From the NCBI RefSeq assembly GCF_000003195.3, contig NC_012878.2:11119906-11183905 (forward strand): a stretch of DNA of 64,000 nucleotides, given 5' to 3'. Of the stretch, positions 63,685-64,000 are shown piece by piece (the stretch's first letter is position 1; every line of letters starts with the position of its first letter). Source of the DNA: Sorghum bicolor. Lineage: Eukaryota; Streptophyta; Magnoliopsida; Poales; Poaceae. The translations under genes and the position numbers were made by a program. The notes under the pieces are model-generated. The model did not search any database and was not told where the DNA came from. It saw only the letters and a list, made by a program, of their open reading frames with translations.

Positions 63685-64000
63685 AAGATTTGGAGGTCCA
63701 GCTTGGGGGACCTAAAAATCCCAAACCCTCACCGGGAGGTAAATCGGTATTTATCCGCATTATTTTTCTCTCTCATATTTAAATTCTTGCATAATTAATT
63801 CTTGCATTAGTCATATATATTCATAGCATTATTATAATAATCAAAAAAGCCCCATATAAATAATATTCGTGGTGTGTAACAACCCATATTTATTAATTAT
63901 TGTGGAGGCACAAAAATATTTTCCAATATCATTTTCATTAAGTTTCAATTCTCATAGATTTTCCTGCATTATATTTATATTGATCTTCTAGAAGCATGAC
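63685..64000 (+). other. Start of the second spacer of element C
   Basis: Collinear with 56098-56413, including the polypurine-like GCTTGGGGGAC. Its second ORF, if present, lies beyond the window. Confidence 0.7.

Larger units (their letters stand above)
52525..64000 (+). mobile_element. Athila-like element C in tandem: LTR-internal-LTR-internal, runs off window
   Basis: A 7,587-bp unit starts at 52525 and again at 60112, with corresponding positions a constant 7587 apart to the window end. LTRs are 52525-54039 and 60112-61626. Over the 3.9 kb visible in both copies I count about 11 substitutions, 8 of them in the LTRs. Both copies share the same stop and frameshifts in gag, so they derive from one defective element. 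No RT or integrase. A second ORF (57003-58559) distinguishes this family from elements A and B. Confidence 0.93.

Overview
The window looks like a transposon-dense stretch of a grass nuclear genome (Poaceae, probably a panicoid such as Sorghum; this is inference). The signs are CACTA, Tourist, Stowaway and hAT elements, Tekay, Reina, Tat and Athila-type Ty3/gypsy retroelements, SIRE-like copia LTRs, and an intron-containing plant cell-wall gene. I see no rRNA, tRNA, CRISPR array or bacterial-type operon.

Left part (1-19282): a stack of nested insertions cut by the left window edge. From inside out: an Athila-like element with gag and protease but no polymerase (to 8063), in a Tekay-type chromovirus (pol and 3' LTR, 8064-15780), in a Tat-type element on the minus strand (15781-17841), in a copia-like LTR (17842-18199), in the 3' end of another gypsy element (18200-19282). 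A solo LTR with 5-bp target duplications follows (20025-21364).

Middle (21685-28548): a CACTA element bounded by 3-bp duplications (CCT). Its minus strand carries a GRF zinc-finger gene, a transposase gene missing its catalytic centre, and a decayed Ulp1-like protease gene split by a SIRE-type solo LTR (22960-24869).

Gene island (29283-43787): a small coiled-coil gene (29283-29711) and a complete trichome birefringence-like (TBL) polysaccharide O-acetyltransferase gene on the minus strand. The TBL gene has three exons joining in frame to 415 residues. Its first intron is 10.9 kb and about three quarters transposon: a solo LTR holding a young Reina-like element with LTRs that look identical, a deleted copia, a hAT element with a Stowaway inside, and a Tourist MITE.

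Right part (44523-64000): a foldback repeat, a minus-strand Athila-like element related to the one at the left edge, and, inserted in its 5' LTR, a directly repeated 7,587-bp unit (LTR-internal-LTR-internal) that runs off the right edge.

Most notable: the two related Athila-like elements encode two retropepsin domains in tandem, their LTRs carry a conserved open frame, and the tandem element has an LTR-promoter-like module in front of its second ORF. All visible Athila-like copies lack reverse transcriptase and integrase, so any movement would have to be driven in trans.
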